A stretch of 21,697 nucleotides of DNA from a virus. Location: IMG/VR virus record IMGVR_UViG_3300028378_000032, positions 1 to 21,697 of that record; one strand, given 5' to 3'. The notes below the pieces were generated by a model. It was not told where the DNA came from. It saw nothing but the letters and a program-made list of their open reading frames with translations, and ran no database searches. The translations under genes were made by a program, and so were the position numbers. Shown here piece after piece: positions 7,711 to 14,572 of the stretch (the first letter of the stretch is position 1; each line of letters begins with the position of its first letter).

Positions 7711-9768
7711 TTAAAAGCGATTAAAGAATTCTTCGTGTTCTGTTTTTTGTACGGCTTCCACTTGTTGATTAAACTTCTCTTTAAGGTGATACATTCCAAC
7801 AAAAAGAGCAGAAACTCTATCAAAGTTACCTTTTTTGTTAAATTTTATCAACTCTTCGAGCAAAGCAATATCATATATCGTATTTAATACAAGCGTTTCT
7901 TTGTCTTCTTCTGTGTTCTTACTAACGGTCTGTAATAGCCAGTCTCTTAAATAAATCTCTCCCTCTTCTTTACGTGCGGTAGTCATGTTCATTCCATAAC
8001 TCCGCTTCGTATTACCCTGAAGATGCTTTTTATCCATGAACTTAAATTCAGGTTCCAGCATATGGAGTTTGTGATGTCGTCGTGCATAGCCAATTACATC
8101 TCCCCTGTCATTCTCAAATCCTATCTTTGCATTATAATATTCAGCAAGCATGAACAACATGTTATTATACTCATCTCTTGAGCTTGGTCTTCCTACGTAA
8201 CTGGCAACAATACAATTATTAAATGTGGTGGAGTATTTGTTTACCCGTTTTATAACGTATGCAGCTCCTAAAGAGAAGCTTGAATATTCTGCTGTTGTGT
8301 CTTGTGCAAAAGGATCATGTACTACGATGTACATGTTTTCAGGTACACCATCTCCCATTCTAAATGGAGACTCGTAAATAAGAGGACACCCTACCACATC
8401 ATCATCTTTAGCATGAGGAAACTTCATAATAGATTTTGCGTCAGGGTCAAGCTTAAACTTAACATCTCCTTCCTGCCTGTAGAAATACCCAGGCGTTCCT
8501 ATATTATATGTCTTGCTTGCTAATACCCTGTTCTTTTGTTCAGCCAGCTGCTGAGAAGGAAACAAGTTTGTGTCGAAAGTCATAATAGCTTCCCTCGGCA
8601 TAAATGGCGTTTCAGCTATATACTGGGAATAGGTATTGGTCCCTTTGGCTTTCTTCTTGATCTTCCGTTGTTTCATCTCATATTCAATAGCTTTTTCTCT
8701 GAGAGAATTACCAGCTTCATCCATGAATCCACGAAGGTTTTGATAGATAGGAACAAAGAATCCACAATCTGTACCACTGGCACCTTCATCCCACTGGTTG
8801 TTAAATCTAAGACAATCACTACCTTCAGGTTCATAATACAGTTCTTCAGCTCCCTGGAAATCAGCGCCCTCTGTACCACCAGTACCAAAAGCAATCATAA
8901 GTCCAAGAGCATCAATCCCCTCTTTAACCGTGTGATGTGTAATATCCCAAGCTTTTTTCAATCCGGGGAACTTACCCATCTCCTCGAAGAGTACTAACTC
9001 TCCAGCTTTACCACGAGCCCTATCTGGGTTATCCTTTAATGAGATACCCTGTACAATAGATTGCTTTCCTTTCTGAACTTCTGTTCCCTTAATAACCTCT
9101 GTGTACCCACTCTTATAATACATATCAGAGTCACGGCTATTAATAGTAGGTTGAGTATAGGCTGTATACTCATTAATAAACGCCATACCATCAAGGAACT
9201 TCTGGTAGATACCATCACCCTGCAGATACTTCTTATCATACGCGAATACAAAGTTCTTACTACGAGAGAGGAAGAAGTAGTTACGGCATAACATAGCCGC
9301 ACATTTATAAGAGTACCCTTTACGACGAGCTTTAAGAACAACTAACTGTTTTCCACCTTCAAGATCTTTCTTGTTAATCTCTACTCCAAGATTGAGCGCT
9401 TCATAGGCTTCTACACTAATACCTTTACGAGCAATTTCACATGCCCAAAAGAAGTCATAATCTCCGTCATAGAAGTCTGGCGGGAAGTACTCACGTTTCT
9501 TATAGGTCCTTCCATTCTCTGTTACTTCTACAGAACGATCAATACGAAAAAAGTTAAGATAGAAGTAATGATACCCAGTGATCTTTATACCATTGGCTTC
9601 ATATCCCTCTAAACACCGGCGCTCATGCTCTTTCCAAAAGCGTAGCCATTCTTCAGTATCAGGAATAAGCTTTGTATAAACTCCATGCTCTTTGTAGTAA
9701 TTAGCTACAGGACTTAAAGCTTTGGTTCCTTTAAATTTATTTTTACGTGAGTTAAATTCTAATTCCAT
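7711..9768 (-). CDS. terL: Terminase large subunit (DNA-packaging ATPase/nuclease)
   Basis: A 685-residue terminase. Residues 147-155 (ARRKGYSYK) form a deviant Walker A loop, ELVLFEE (257-263) is Walker B with the catalytic Glu, and GTGG (295-298) fits the coupling motif. The C-terminal RNase H-like nuclease shows an HDP acidic site (Asp485) and ENDRGD (552-557). The enzyme pumps genome DNA into procapsids through the portal and cuts it. I chose the ATG at 9768-9766. The frame extends 12 codons further upstream, but that extension would run into the terminator hairpin. The portal follows two bases after its stop. Confidence 0.92.
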   Translation of the reverse strand: MELEFNSRKNKFKGTKALSPVANYYKEHGVYTKLIPDTEEWLRFWKEHERRCLEGYEANGIKITGYHYFYLNFFRIDRSVEVTENGRTYKKREYFPPDFYDGDYDFFWACEIARKGISVEAYEALNLGVEINKKDLEGGKQLVVLKARRKGYSYKCAAMLCRNYFFLSRSKNFVFAYDKKYLQGDGIYQKFLDGMAFINEYTAYTQPTINSRDSDMYYKSGYTEVIKGTEVQKGKQSIVQGISLKDNPDRARGKAGELVLFEEMGKFPGLKKAWDITHHTVKEGIDALGLMIAFGTGGTEGADFQGAEELYYEPEGSDCLRFNNQWDEGASGTDCGFFVPIYQNLRGFMDEAGNSLREKAIEYEMKQRKIKKKAKGTNTYSQYIAETPFMPREAIMTFDTNLFPSQQLAEQKNRVLASKTYNIGTPGYFYRQEGDVKFKLDPDAKSIMKFPHAKDDDVVGCPLIYESPFRMGDGVPENMYIVVHDPFAQDTTAEYSSFSLGAAYVIKRVNKYSTTFNNCIVASYVGRPSSRDEYNNMLFMLAEYYNAKIGFENDRGDVIGYARRHHKLHMLEPEFKFMDKKHLQGNTKRSYGMNMTTARKEEGEIYLRDWLLQTVSKNTEEDKETLVLNTIYDIALLEELIKFNKKGNFDRVSALFVGMYHLKEKFNQQVEAVQKTEHEEFFNRF

Positions 9769-9804
9769 TCCAATAAATATACACCAATAAAAAACAGTCT
9801 TCAA

Positions 9805-9838
9805 TAAAAAAAGCCTCTACTAATTAAAGCAGAGGCTT
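9805..9838 (-). terminator. Strong terminator between the Acb2-like gene and terL
   Basis: AAGCCTCT (9811-9818) and AGAGGCTT (9831-9838) are perfect inverse complements. On the minus strand the hairpin is followed by about eight T. It separates the upstream small-gene operon from the packaging and head operon, which therefore needs its own promoter, anti-termination or partial read-through. Confidence 0.8.
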
Positions 9839-9863
9839 AAGTAAAGTATAGGATAACTCCATA

Positions 9864-10067
9864 TCACTTTTTATACGTGCCTTGCACTTCACGTTTCTTT
9901 CTATCAATTTGTCGTTTCAATACCCATTGCTGGGCTTCTTCAATCTTAGTAATAATTAAAGAACATTCTCTTGAAGGGACGAGAGTATTCTTAAACTTAA
10001 GATCCATAATCATCATTGCAAGCAGATGTTCATGCAGAGTTCCTTCGTCTTTTAGATCAATATTCAT
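9864..10067 (-). CDS. Acb2/Tad1-type hairpin-domain protein (67 aa), putative anti-defence sponge
   Basis: A 67-residue protein. The segment VPSRECSLIITKIEEAQQWV (about residues 30-49) matches the helical-hairpin pattern S-R-E-x-S-L-x-x-T-K-x-E-E-A-x-x-W that I associate with Acb2 and related Tad1-hairpin proteins. In known members this fold binds cyclic nucleotides made by CBASS or Thoeris systems and so blocks effector activation. Members are often about 90 residues; this one is shorter but keeps the helix pair. Its ATG overlaps the upstream zinc-ribbon stop (ATGA). The ligand cannot be told from sequence; it could be a diverged relative with another role. Confidence 0.6.
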   Translation of the reverse strand: MNIDLKDEGTLHEHLLAMMIMDLKFKNTLVPSRECSLIITKIEEAQQWVLKRQIDRKKREVQGTYKK

Positions 10068-10216
10068 AATCGTTTCTTTATTTCGTTTTGAATTGATTCT
10101 TCTGAATGGTTGATACCTGTATCACGGCGCTTAGCACATCGTTCACATAAAGCCATTCTATCTTGTGGCTTCATACATGAGGGACAATAACCATTTGGGT
10201 CTTTTTTCTCTTCCAT
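10064..10216 (-). CDS. Small zinc-ribbon protein (50 aa)
   Basis: A 50-residue protein with two CxxC knuckles: CPSC at residues 11-14 and CERC at 24-27, the layout of a compact zinc ribbon, followed by a charged helical tail. Its start codon overlaps the stop of the 166-aa gene (TAATG), and its stop overlaps the start of the Acb2-like gene (ATGA), so the three are translationally coupled. Small zinc ribbons in phages often bind RNA polymerase or nucleic acid; no specific role can be assigned here. Confidence 0.75.
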   Translation of the reverse strand: MEEKKDPNGYCPSCMKPQDRMALCERCAKRRDTGINHSEESIQNEIKKRL

Positions 10217-10716
10217 TAGTCTCTATTAAATTCCCCTATTTTAACACCTCTTCGTACAGCATTAGATGCTTGTTCTTTCTTCACTTGCTCTTCCCACTCT
10301 GAGAATTTGCTAAGTAAAGCTCCTACCTTCTCCAAGTTATGCATGAGGTCTTTCGCCTCTCTCCCCGCGTTTTTTGATAAACTTGGTTCTGCTTCTCTGA
10401 AATAGGTAGCAAGCGCATTGGCTCCTTTTCTGGCTGCCTGAAGTAATTCTATCTGTGGTGTATTACTCAGCTCTTGATACTTCTCAACAGCTGCTACAAC
10501 TGCCTCATCAGGTTCTTCACCATCAAGGAAGTCCTTAATAAGCTGTTTTTCTCTATCAGGATACTTAGCATACGGACTATTCCATTCGCACATGTGATAT
10601 ATGTAGGATAACAAACGGGTACTGTTATCTCGTTTCTGTATCTCACGAAACTCTTTGATCTCAGCGATATCCGCTGTTATCCGTACATAATCAGGTTGAA
10701 CGTCAAATAATTCCAT
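10216..10716 (-). CDS. Conserved-type phage protein, small-terminase candidate (166 aa)
   Basis: A 166-residue, almost all-helical protein (MELFDVQPDYVRITADIAEI start). It has a central charged segment, a helical pair at about residues 95-145 and a basic C-terminus (RRGVKIGEFNRD). It lies two small genes upstream of terL. Small terminase subunits are usually 100-200 residues, helical and encoded just before terL, so it is a candidate, but no helix-turn-helix stands out and I would not name it firmly. Five bases separate it from the GroES-like gene. Confidence 0.6.
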   Translation of the reverse strand: MELFDVQPDYVRITADIAEIKEFREIQKRDNSTRLLSYIYHMCEWNSPYAKYPDREKQLIKDFLDGEEPDEAVVAAVEKYQELSNTPQIELLQAARKGANALATYFREAEPSLSKNAGREAKDLMHNLEKVGALLSKFSEWEEQVKKEQASNAVRRGVKIGEFNRD

Positions 10717-10721
10717 TATTA

Positions 10722-11102
10722 CTACTGTTCAGGGGTTATAACGGTATCACTGGGTTGTGGAATCTTACCATAGATACTATCTGCATGAAGCATAACACCT
10801 GCTACTTCATCAATAATAGCAATTTCAATAAAGCGGGGATCGCAATATACATAATCTCCTACTTCCAGCCAGCACTCACCATCTTCAGTGAACTGTTCTT
10901 TAATGTTTTTACCAATTGCCATGAGTTGTACAATAGGAGTAGAATTCTTTTGGGCATTTTCAGGAAGATAGATACCTCCTTCTGTTTTATCCTTTAACAA
11001 CCGTTTTGCAAACAGCAGGTTAGGATGCACTTCAAATTTTAGCTCGTCAGACGTTTTGTCTTTACCGAGACTCTTACCTTTTAAATCTTTAAGATCGCTC
11101 AT
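10722..11102 (-). CDS. GroES-like co-chaperonin (126 aa)
   Basis: A 126-residue protein with the GroES beta-barrel pattern. After an N-terminal tail of about 22 residues comes HPNLLFAKRLLKDKTEGGIYLPENAQKN (about 27-54), matching the GroES strand and mobile-loop region (V-K-R-x-x-x-x-x-x-G-G-I-x-L-P). VGDYVYCDPRF (about 82-92) matches the G-D-x-V core. GroES caps GroEL to fold proteins; T4 gp31 is a phage version adapted for capsid folding. Here it precedes the packaging/head genes, suggesting help in folding the capsid protein with host GroEL. It overlaps the upstream HU-like gene by 14 nt. Confidence 0.75.
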   Translation of the reverse strand: MSDLKDLKGKSLGKDKTSDELKFEVHPNLLFAKRLLKDKTEGGIYLPENAQKNSTPIVQLMAIGKNIKEQFTEDGECWLEVGDYVYCDPRFIEIAIIDEVAGVMLHADSIYGKIPQPSDTVITPEQ

Positions 11103-11313
11103 TCTTTTTCTTTTTTGAGTTTTTTAAGTGATTAATTCGTGATTGTTTGGCGAAGAACTTACCAAAATAAGGTAGACGTATAGAAGGAAAGTCAGGTTCA
11201 GCCATCTTCTCTGCGGTAAACGCAAACTGAGAGCTTACAGCCTTACGTACTTTATCTACAGATACGTGATACTTATTTGCTAAGTCTTGTATTAGTTTAT
11301 CTTCTTTTGCCAT
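11089..11313 (-). CDS. Short HU/IHF-like DNA-binding protein (74 aa)
   Basis: A 74-residue, very basic protein (tail SKKKKNERS). The region VDKVRKAVSSQFAFTAEKM followed by IRLPYFGKFFAK resembles the helix pair and the V-R-L-P-G-F-G-T-F strand of HU/IHF proteins, but the DNA-clasping arm and the last helix are absent. HU/IHF subunits are a known part of crAss-like phage gene sets. It may bend DNA during packaging or late transcription. It overlaps the upstream HTH gene by 22 nt and the GroES-like gene by 14 nt, so the unit is tightly coupled. Truncation makes the call moderate. Confidence 0.55.
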   Translation of the reverse strand: MAKEDKLIQDLANKYHVSVDKVRKAVSSQFAFTAEKMAEPDFPSIRLPYFGKFFAKQSRINHLKNSKKKKNERS

Positions 11314-11660
11314 TCAAAAAATATTCCTTTTTCGTTTTCCAGTTGTATAAGCAGTTTATTGAATTTGTAACTGTTCTCTGTTACATACAACGCCTGCTTT
11401 TCTTTGAGACGCTTAATATAAACATTGATCGTATTAAAATCCTGCATTCCCAGTTCATCTGCTATCTGTTTTTTAACATCTGTTGAAAAGGGACTTAAGC
11501 CAAGAGGCTTCAGTTGTTTATACTTGTCAAGGAATGTGGCAAGGACTACCAATTCTCTGTCGGTCAGCTGGAACATGCCATTCAATATACGTAAATATTG
11601 AAGCGTGCTTTTCAACGTCATTTTGACGTGCTTGATTTCCTTATTATCGAGTTGACTCAT
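11292..11660 (-). CDS. Helix-turn-helix protein (122 aa)
   Basis: A 122-residue helical protein. LTDRELVVLATFLDKY (about 32-47) and FSTDVKKQIADELGMQDFNT (about 58-77) followed by INVYIKRLKEKQAL look like a winged or LuxR-type helix-turn-helix, with the recognition helix near QDFNTINVYIKRLK. It is the first gene after the structured 11749-11788 element and heads the run HTH, HU-like, GroES-like. It may be a late-gene regulator. The domain is seen as a pattern; target and partners are unknown. Confidence 0.6.
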   Translation of the reverse strand: MSQLDNKEIKHVKMTLKSTLQYLRILNGMFQLTDRELVVLATFLDKYKQLKPLGLSPFSTDVKKQIADELGMQDFNTINVYIKRLKEKQALYVTENSYKFNKLLIQLENEKGIFFEWQKKIN

Positions 11661-11748
11661 ACATTATTGTTTTCATTTGTGTGAGTCAGAACTTACAACA
11701 TTTGTAATCGATTTGCAATAGAAATGTTATATAGATCAGTAAGGATTT

Positions 11749-11788
11749 TCGATGGGTGGCTATATCAGCCAGTAGCCTTTCTCATCGA
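11749..11788 (-). repeat. Nested inverted repeats at the end of the 51-aa gene
   Basis: An outer pair TCGATG (11749-11754) with CATCGA (11783-11788) encloses a perfect hairpin TGGCT (11757-11761) with AGCCA (11767-11771). It covers the last codons and stop of the 51-aa gene. There is no following U run, so it may attenuate or process the mRNA rather than terminate it. Confidence 0.4.
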
Positions 11789-11920
11789 GCGATGTAATTT
11801 TTTAATTTTGGATAAATGGTCACGTTCACGTTTCATTAATAATTCAATACGACGGGCGCATTCTAAAGTCTCGCTTAAAAACTGATTCGGGTCTTTCTTA
11901 CTTTCTATCTTTTTTAACAT
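11765..11920 (-). CDS. Small basic helical protein (51 aa)
   Basis: A 51-residue open frame (MLKKIESKKDPNQFLSETLE start), rich in Lys, Arg and Leu, predicted as a helical hairpin. It begins 12 bases downstream of the patatin stop codon and reads in the same direction. No family is recognised. Placement in the operon and clean helical periodicity argue that it is real. Confidence 0.55.
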   Translation of the reverse strand: MLKKIESKKDPNQFLSETLECARRIELLMKRERDHLSKIKKLHRSMRKATG

Positions 11921-11932
11921 AGTACTATCCTA

Positions 11933-12877
11933 TTAATTGTCCATGCCATCATTACGACGCACGAGCATACTGTTTAAAATTTCACGAGTGTCAGATTTTC
12001 CTTGTTCTTTACGAAACTGCAATTGCTCTCTTGAGTAATCAAGGGCAGATCCCAGACTAACTGTAGGACTAATAATTACAGGATTGTAATACTTCAGCTT
12101 CCTTACACTACCATGATATAACGCATGACCATGTTCTTCAGCTTGTAATACTAAGTCATTTATCTGTAAGAATCGTTCCAAGTCTTCATAGAAAAGCTCT
12201 TTAAGCATAATACCAATACTACTCTGTGCTATCTCAAAGATGTCACCAGAGGTACCAGCTCGTTCATCATTATGACTTTCTGTTGTAATAATAAATACAT
12301 TGTCAGGGTCGTGCTTTAACACTTCCCAGATAGGAGAGATATTACGAATCCCTCCATCTACCAGGGCTTTATCTCCTTGCTGCACAGGGTCCCATATGCC
12401 AGGGATACTTGCAGACGCTAATACATACTTATCAAGAGACATTGTTTCTCGTATAGCTGACTCATAAATACCTGAATTAAGATCCACTCTACCAGCGTAA
12501 AATGGAATAGAAGGGACAGCCTCCTTTAAATACTGTTTCAATAACCTCTTAATAGGTCCATTATCATAAATGCTTTTAACAGGATCTCCTAAACCAAGCT
12601 TCCACTTCAATACCCTGAAGGCAATTTTAAGAGGAGACAATGATTTATGTATATCATCCTTTGTAATGGTTTCCCACATCTGCTCACACTTATCAAACTG
12701 ATCAGTGGCAAGCATAGCTCCATTAATTGCTCCAACAGATATTCCTGCTATCACATCAAATTTAATATCAAGCTGCTTTTCTATCTGTTTAATAGCAGCT
12801 ACCTGATACATCCCTTTAGCACCGCCTCCTGCGAGGACCAATGCATTTGTCTCCGTTAATTTCTTTCTTTGCTCCAT
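11933..12877 (-). CDS. Patatin-like phospholipase (314 aa)
   Basis: A 314-residue patatin-family lipid hydrolase. GGGAKG (17-22) is the oxyanion loop, GISVG (45-49) carries the nucleophile Ser47, and DGG (174-176) supplies Asp174 of the Ser-Asp dyad. All three catalytic elements are intact. ASASIPGIW (154-162) also fits the family. No signal peptide or membrane segment is present, so it acts in the cytoplasm. Patatins cleave membrane phospholipid acyl chains. In a phage it might aid membrane break-up at lysis, remodel membranes, or be related to patatin effectors of defence systems. It overlaps the upstream 171-aa gene by 22 nt. Confidence 0.9.
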   Translation of the reverse strand: MEQRKKLTETNALVLAGGGAKGMYQVAAIKQIEKQLDIKFDVIAGISVGAINGAMLATDQFDKCEQMWETITKDDIHKSLSPLKIAFRVLKWKLGLGDPVKSIYDNGPIKRLLKQYLKEAVPSIPFYAGRVDLNSGIYESAIRETMSLDKYVLASASIPGIWDPVQQGDKALVDGGIRNISPIWEVLKHDPDNVFIITTESHNDERAGTSGDIFEIAQSSIGIMLKELFYEDLERFLQINDLVLQAEEHGHALYHGSVRKLKYYNPVIISPTVSLGSALDYSREQLQFRKEQGKSDTREILNSMLVRRNDGMDN

Positions 12878-13371
12878 ACCATGTATAGTTCTGTAAAGGA
12901 ATCAAAAGGCAGGTCAATAAGAATACCCTCACCATTTGTTTTAACAAATGTGGCAGGACTTACTTCTCCTGTATTATTACGGGCAGGATAAAAACCATTA
13001 ATACGTCTCATATTGAGCGCCATTTCTGCTTTAAATTCTGGCACCTCTCCTTGAATTCCAAGTGTTTCGTGTTCGTCGTTTGTTTCTTTGTCATAAAACG
13101 TAACAGGCACCAATGCCATATCTCCTATCATTGAGATATTGACCTCCTTATTACTTTCATGGTCATCATTTATAAATGCGTTGTCTTCTCCCATAAACAG
13201 AATATACAGCAACTCTGAAGTAACCACAAATTTCCCCTGTAAATATGCATGAGGGGTTGGCGCATAACAACTGGTTGGCAGTCGAGCATCTACCAGTACC
13301 TGTACAATAATGCACACATTTATTGACATCTGTCTACATTTATGTACACATTCCCCTACACTTATTACCAT
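12856..13371 (-). CDS. Unknown protein co-transcribed with the patatin (171 aa)
   Basis: A 171-residue frame, first gene of the leftward unit. The body from about residue 30 (DARLPTSCYAPTPHAY onward) looks like a genuine beta-rich protein with an acidic middle (GEDNAFINDDHESNKE). The first 25 residues are doubtful because their DNA carries TGTACA repeats and may be promoter or leader. ATG codons at 13371 and 13329 are both possible starts, and the internal MGEDNAF Met is a third. Its end overlaps the patatin start by 22 nt, which ties the two functionally. No family recognised; an immunity or adaptor partner of the patatin is one speculative idea. Confidence 0.6.
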   Translation of the reverse strand: MVISVGECVHKCRQMSINVCIIVQVLVDARLPTSCYAPTPHAYLQGKFVVTSELLYILFMGEDNAFINDDHESNKEVNISMIGDMALVPVTFYDKETNDEHETLGIQGEVPEFKAEMALNMRRINGFYPARNNTGEVSPATFVKTNGEGILIDLPFDSFTELYMVWSKERN

Positions 13372-13440
13372 CTATATAGGGTACAGATATATCAAATTAT
13401 TGGCAATAAACCCCATATAGTGCCGAAATATAGTTACAAA

Positions 13441-13456
13441 TCACATTATACTGTGA
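13441..13456. promoter_or_regulatory. Palindromic operator-like site A1
   Basis: TCACATTATACTGTGA has matching 5-bp arms TCACA/TGTGA around an AT-rich centre. It repeats at 13502 with one base changed. The spacing start to start is 61 bp, close to six helical turns. Confidence 0.55.
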
Positions 13457-13501
13457 AAATCGTGTATAATTGCTGAAAAACGAGTATGCACCTCCCCTAA
13501 A

Positions 13502-13517
13502 TCACATTATAGTGTGA
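13502..13517. promoter_or_regulatory. Palindromic operator-like site A2
   Basis: TCACATTATAGTGTGA is the second copy of the A-type palindrome, differing from 13441-13456 at one position. Both copies are followed within about 10 nt by a similar CGTGTATA or CTCGTATA motif, so the repeated unit is longer than the palindrome. Confidence 0.55.
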
Positions 13518-13567
13518 CTATTTCTCGTATATTACTGTCAGCTATATAGTTAGAACAGGTTCATGTC

Positions 13568-13612
13568 CAATTACTGTCGTAAAAAACTGGACAGTAGTTG
13601 ATTATTATCAAC
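13568..13612. repeat. Two overlapping inverted repeats
   Basis: CAATTACTGTC (13568-13578) pairs with GACAGTAGTTG (13590-13600) over 11 bp with one G-T pair. GTTGAT (13597-13602) pairs perfectly with ATCAAC (13607-13612) around TATT. The two share the GTTG bases, so the structures are mutually exclusive, as in a switch or a protein-binding cluster. Confidence 0.5.
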
Positions 13613-13737
13613 AATAGCTGGAGTACCTGTTGAATGTGCTCACCATTTCTAAGCGGCAAAAGAACCGGCAGAATAGTTTAAAATAGTGCATATAAGTACA
13701 GTATTAATAGACGAATATGAACTTTTTTAAACCAGCA

Positions 13738-13753
13738 ATACCTGTACGGGTAT
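13738..13753. promoter_or_regulatory. Palindromic operator-like site B1
   Basis: ATACCTGTACGGGTAT is a near-perfect palindrome with arms ATACC/GGTAT. The second copy at 13778 differs by one base and starts exactly 40 bp away. Confidence 0.55.
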
Positions 13754-13777
13754 AAAAGGACTAAAAAGCATTATTTT

Positions 13778-13793
13778 ATACCTGTATGGGTAT
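13778..13793. promoter_or_regulatory. Palindromic operator-like site B2
   Basis: ATACCTGTATGGGTAT, preceded and followed by T and A so that the arms extend to TATACC/GGTATA. The 40-bp spacing from B1 suggests cooperative binding on one face of the helix. It lies about 195 bp upstream of the first rightward gene. Confidence 0.55.
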
Positions 13794-13821
13794 AGTTACC
13801 CAAAAATTATTTCAAAGAATG

Positions 13822-13855
13822 TGAAACAACGCCCCCGTTTCATTAACAGTGAAAC
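13822..13855. repeat. TGAAAC half-sites
   Basis: TGAAAC (13822-13827) and GTTTCA (13837-13842) form an inverted pair around a C-rich spacer, and a third direct TGAAAC stands at 13850-13855. The C-rich tracts after each are alike. Possible binding sites for another regulator; weak on their own. Confidence 0.35.
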
Positions 13856-13986
13856 ATACCCCCACCCCTATTTAAAAAAAATTGCACATTCAGTGTGTTC
13901 GGGTACCACATCATTAAGACCCCGCCTATGCTTTGGGGATTTTCGAATACCCCCACACTCTTAATTCTAATCTAATATTTAAAACT

Positions 13987-14238
13987 ATGCTATCATTCAC
14001 AAAGTATGCCGACAATAAGTACAGAGCCTTTGACGAGAAGTCTAACACTCTGTTCACTTCCTCTGTTAAACCAACAACTGATATGGAATGGGAAGACAGT
14101 GGAGTTAAAACTGAAACTGGTGCCAATGTTGCCGTTCCAAAGGCTGAAGTAGTAGAGGTTGATGTTAAAAAGATCACTGTTGGCAAGAAAACCGAAGCTA
14201 AAGCTTCTGATTTAGAGGTTGACTTCGCACTTGATTAA
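13987..14238 (+). CDS. Small phage protein with acidic tail (83 aa)
   Basis: An 83-residue protein starting MLSFTKYADNKYRAFDEKSN, first of the rightward genes. A longer frame exists with a TTG start at 13933, but the ATG at 13987 follows an A/T-rich leader and begins the protein-like sequence, so I prefer it. The middle is Thr/Val/Glu-rich (VKKITVGKKTEAKA, about residues 60-73) and the end is acidic (DLEVDFALD). A strong terminator follows, so it forms a single-gene early transcript. Function unknown. Confidence 0.65.
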   Translation: MLSFTKYADNKYRAFDEKSNTLFTSSVKPTTDMEWEDSGVKTETGANVAVPKAEVVEVDVKKITVGKKTEAKASDLEVDFALD

Positions 14239-14241
14239 CTC

Positions 14242-14274
14242 AAAAGGGAGAGCTGTACGCTCTTCCCTTTTTTC
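14242..14274 (+). terminator. Terminator after the 83-aa gene
   Basis: GGGAGAGC (14246-14253) pairs with GCTCTTCCC (14259-14267) with one bulged T. It is preceded by an A run and followed by TTTTTT. Confidence 0.8.
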
Positions 14275-14319
14275 GTCACCAACACACACAACACATTGTC
14301 ACCAAACATAGGGAACACC

Positions 14320-14463
14320 ATGAGTAGAACTAATAGCGTCAACAAAGACATTCAACGTATTGTCATCATAGGCAAGAATAACACTGAACCTGTAATAAAA
14401 CGTCTTGTAAGACTTGGAATGGCAGAGAAAGTGGCATCAGCTAAGCCAAACAAAAACAATTAA
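14320..14463 (+). CDS. Small basic protein (47 aa)
   Basis: A 47-residue frame, MSRTNSVNKDIQRIVIIGKN at the N-terminus and a Lys/Asn-rich end (KPNKNN). The central stretch alternates hydrophobic and basic residues (PVIKRLVRLGMAEKVASA) and would form one amphipathic helix. It starts after the terminator at 14242-14274, so it needs its own promoter. No family recognised; codon content looks coding. Confidence 0.5.
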   Translation: MSRTNSVNKDIQRIVIIGKNNTEPVIKRLVRLGMAEKVASAKPNKNN

Positions 14464-14572
14464 GTAGATTGAGTGTGATTAGGTGCCAGAACTTTTTCCC
14501 GTGTTTTGACCCTTTTCTCACTCTCTCTATTTTTACCTGTATCTATACTATATAACATTAGAGGAGTTTACC

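Larger units (their letters stand above)
13372..13986. promoter_or_regulatory. Divergent control region with multiple palindromes
   Basis: About 615 bp without a convincing gene lie between the leftward unit (starting about 13371) and the rightward unit (starting 13987). The stretch is AT-rich and holds two pairs of palindromic sites, two hairpins and TGAAAC half-sites (listed separately). Promoters in both directions must lie here, but I cannot place clear -33/-7 boxes. A role as the phage's transcription switch, or a replication origin with iterated binding sites, fits the content. Confidence 0.65.

Noticed and set aside
8536-8997. Plus-strand frame of 153 codons opposite terL
   Set aside because: Lies wholly within a well-supported terminase gene with intact motifs; no protein-like domain on this strand.
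9769-9804. Longer start for terL
   Set aside because: The 12 added codons (MKTVFYWCIFIG) are hydrophobic, unlike terminase starts, and run into the terminator hairpin region.
11933-13371. A complete CBASS operon around the patatin
   Set aside because: No cyclic-nucleotide synthase gene is present; only an unknown 171-aa gene is coupled to it.
13933-13986. TTG start for the first rightward gene
   Set aside because: The extension is not protein-like, and an ATG with an A/T-rich leader follows at 13987.
13372-13986. CRISPR array
   Set aside because: Repeats occur in pairs with no regular spacers, and no cas genes are in the window.
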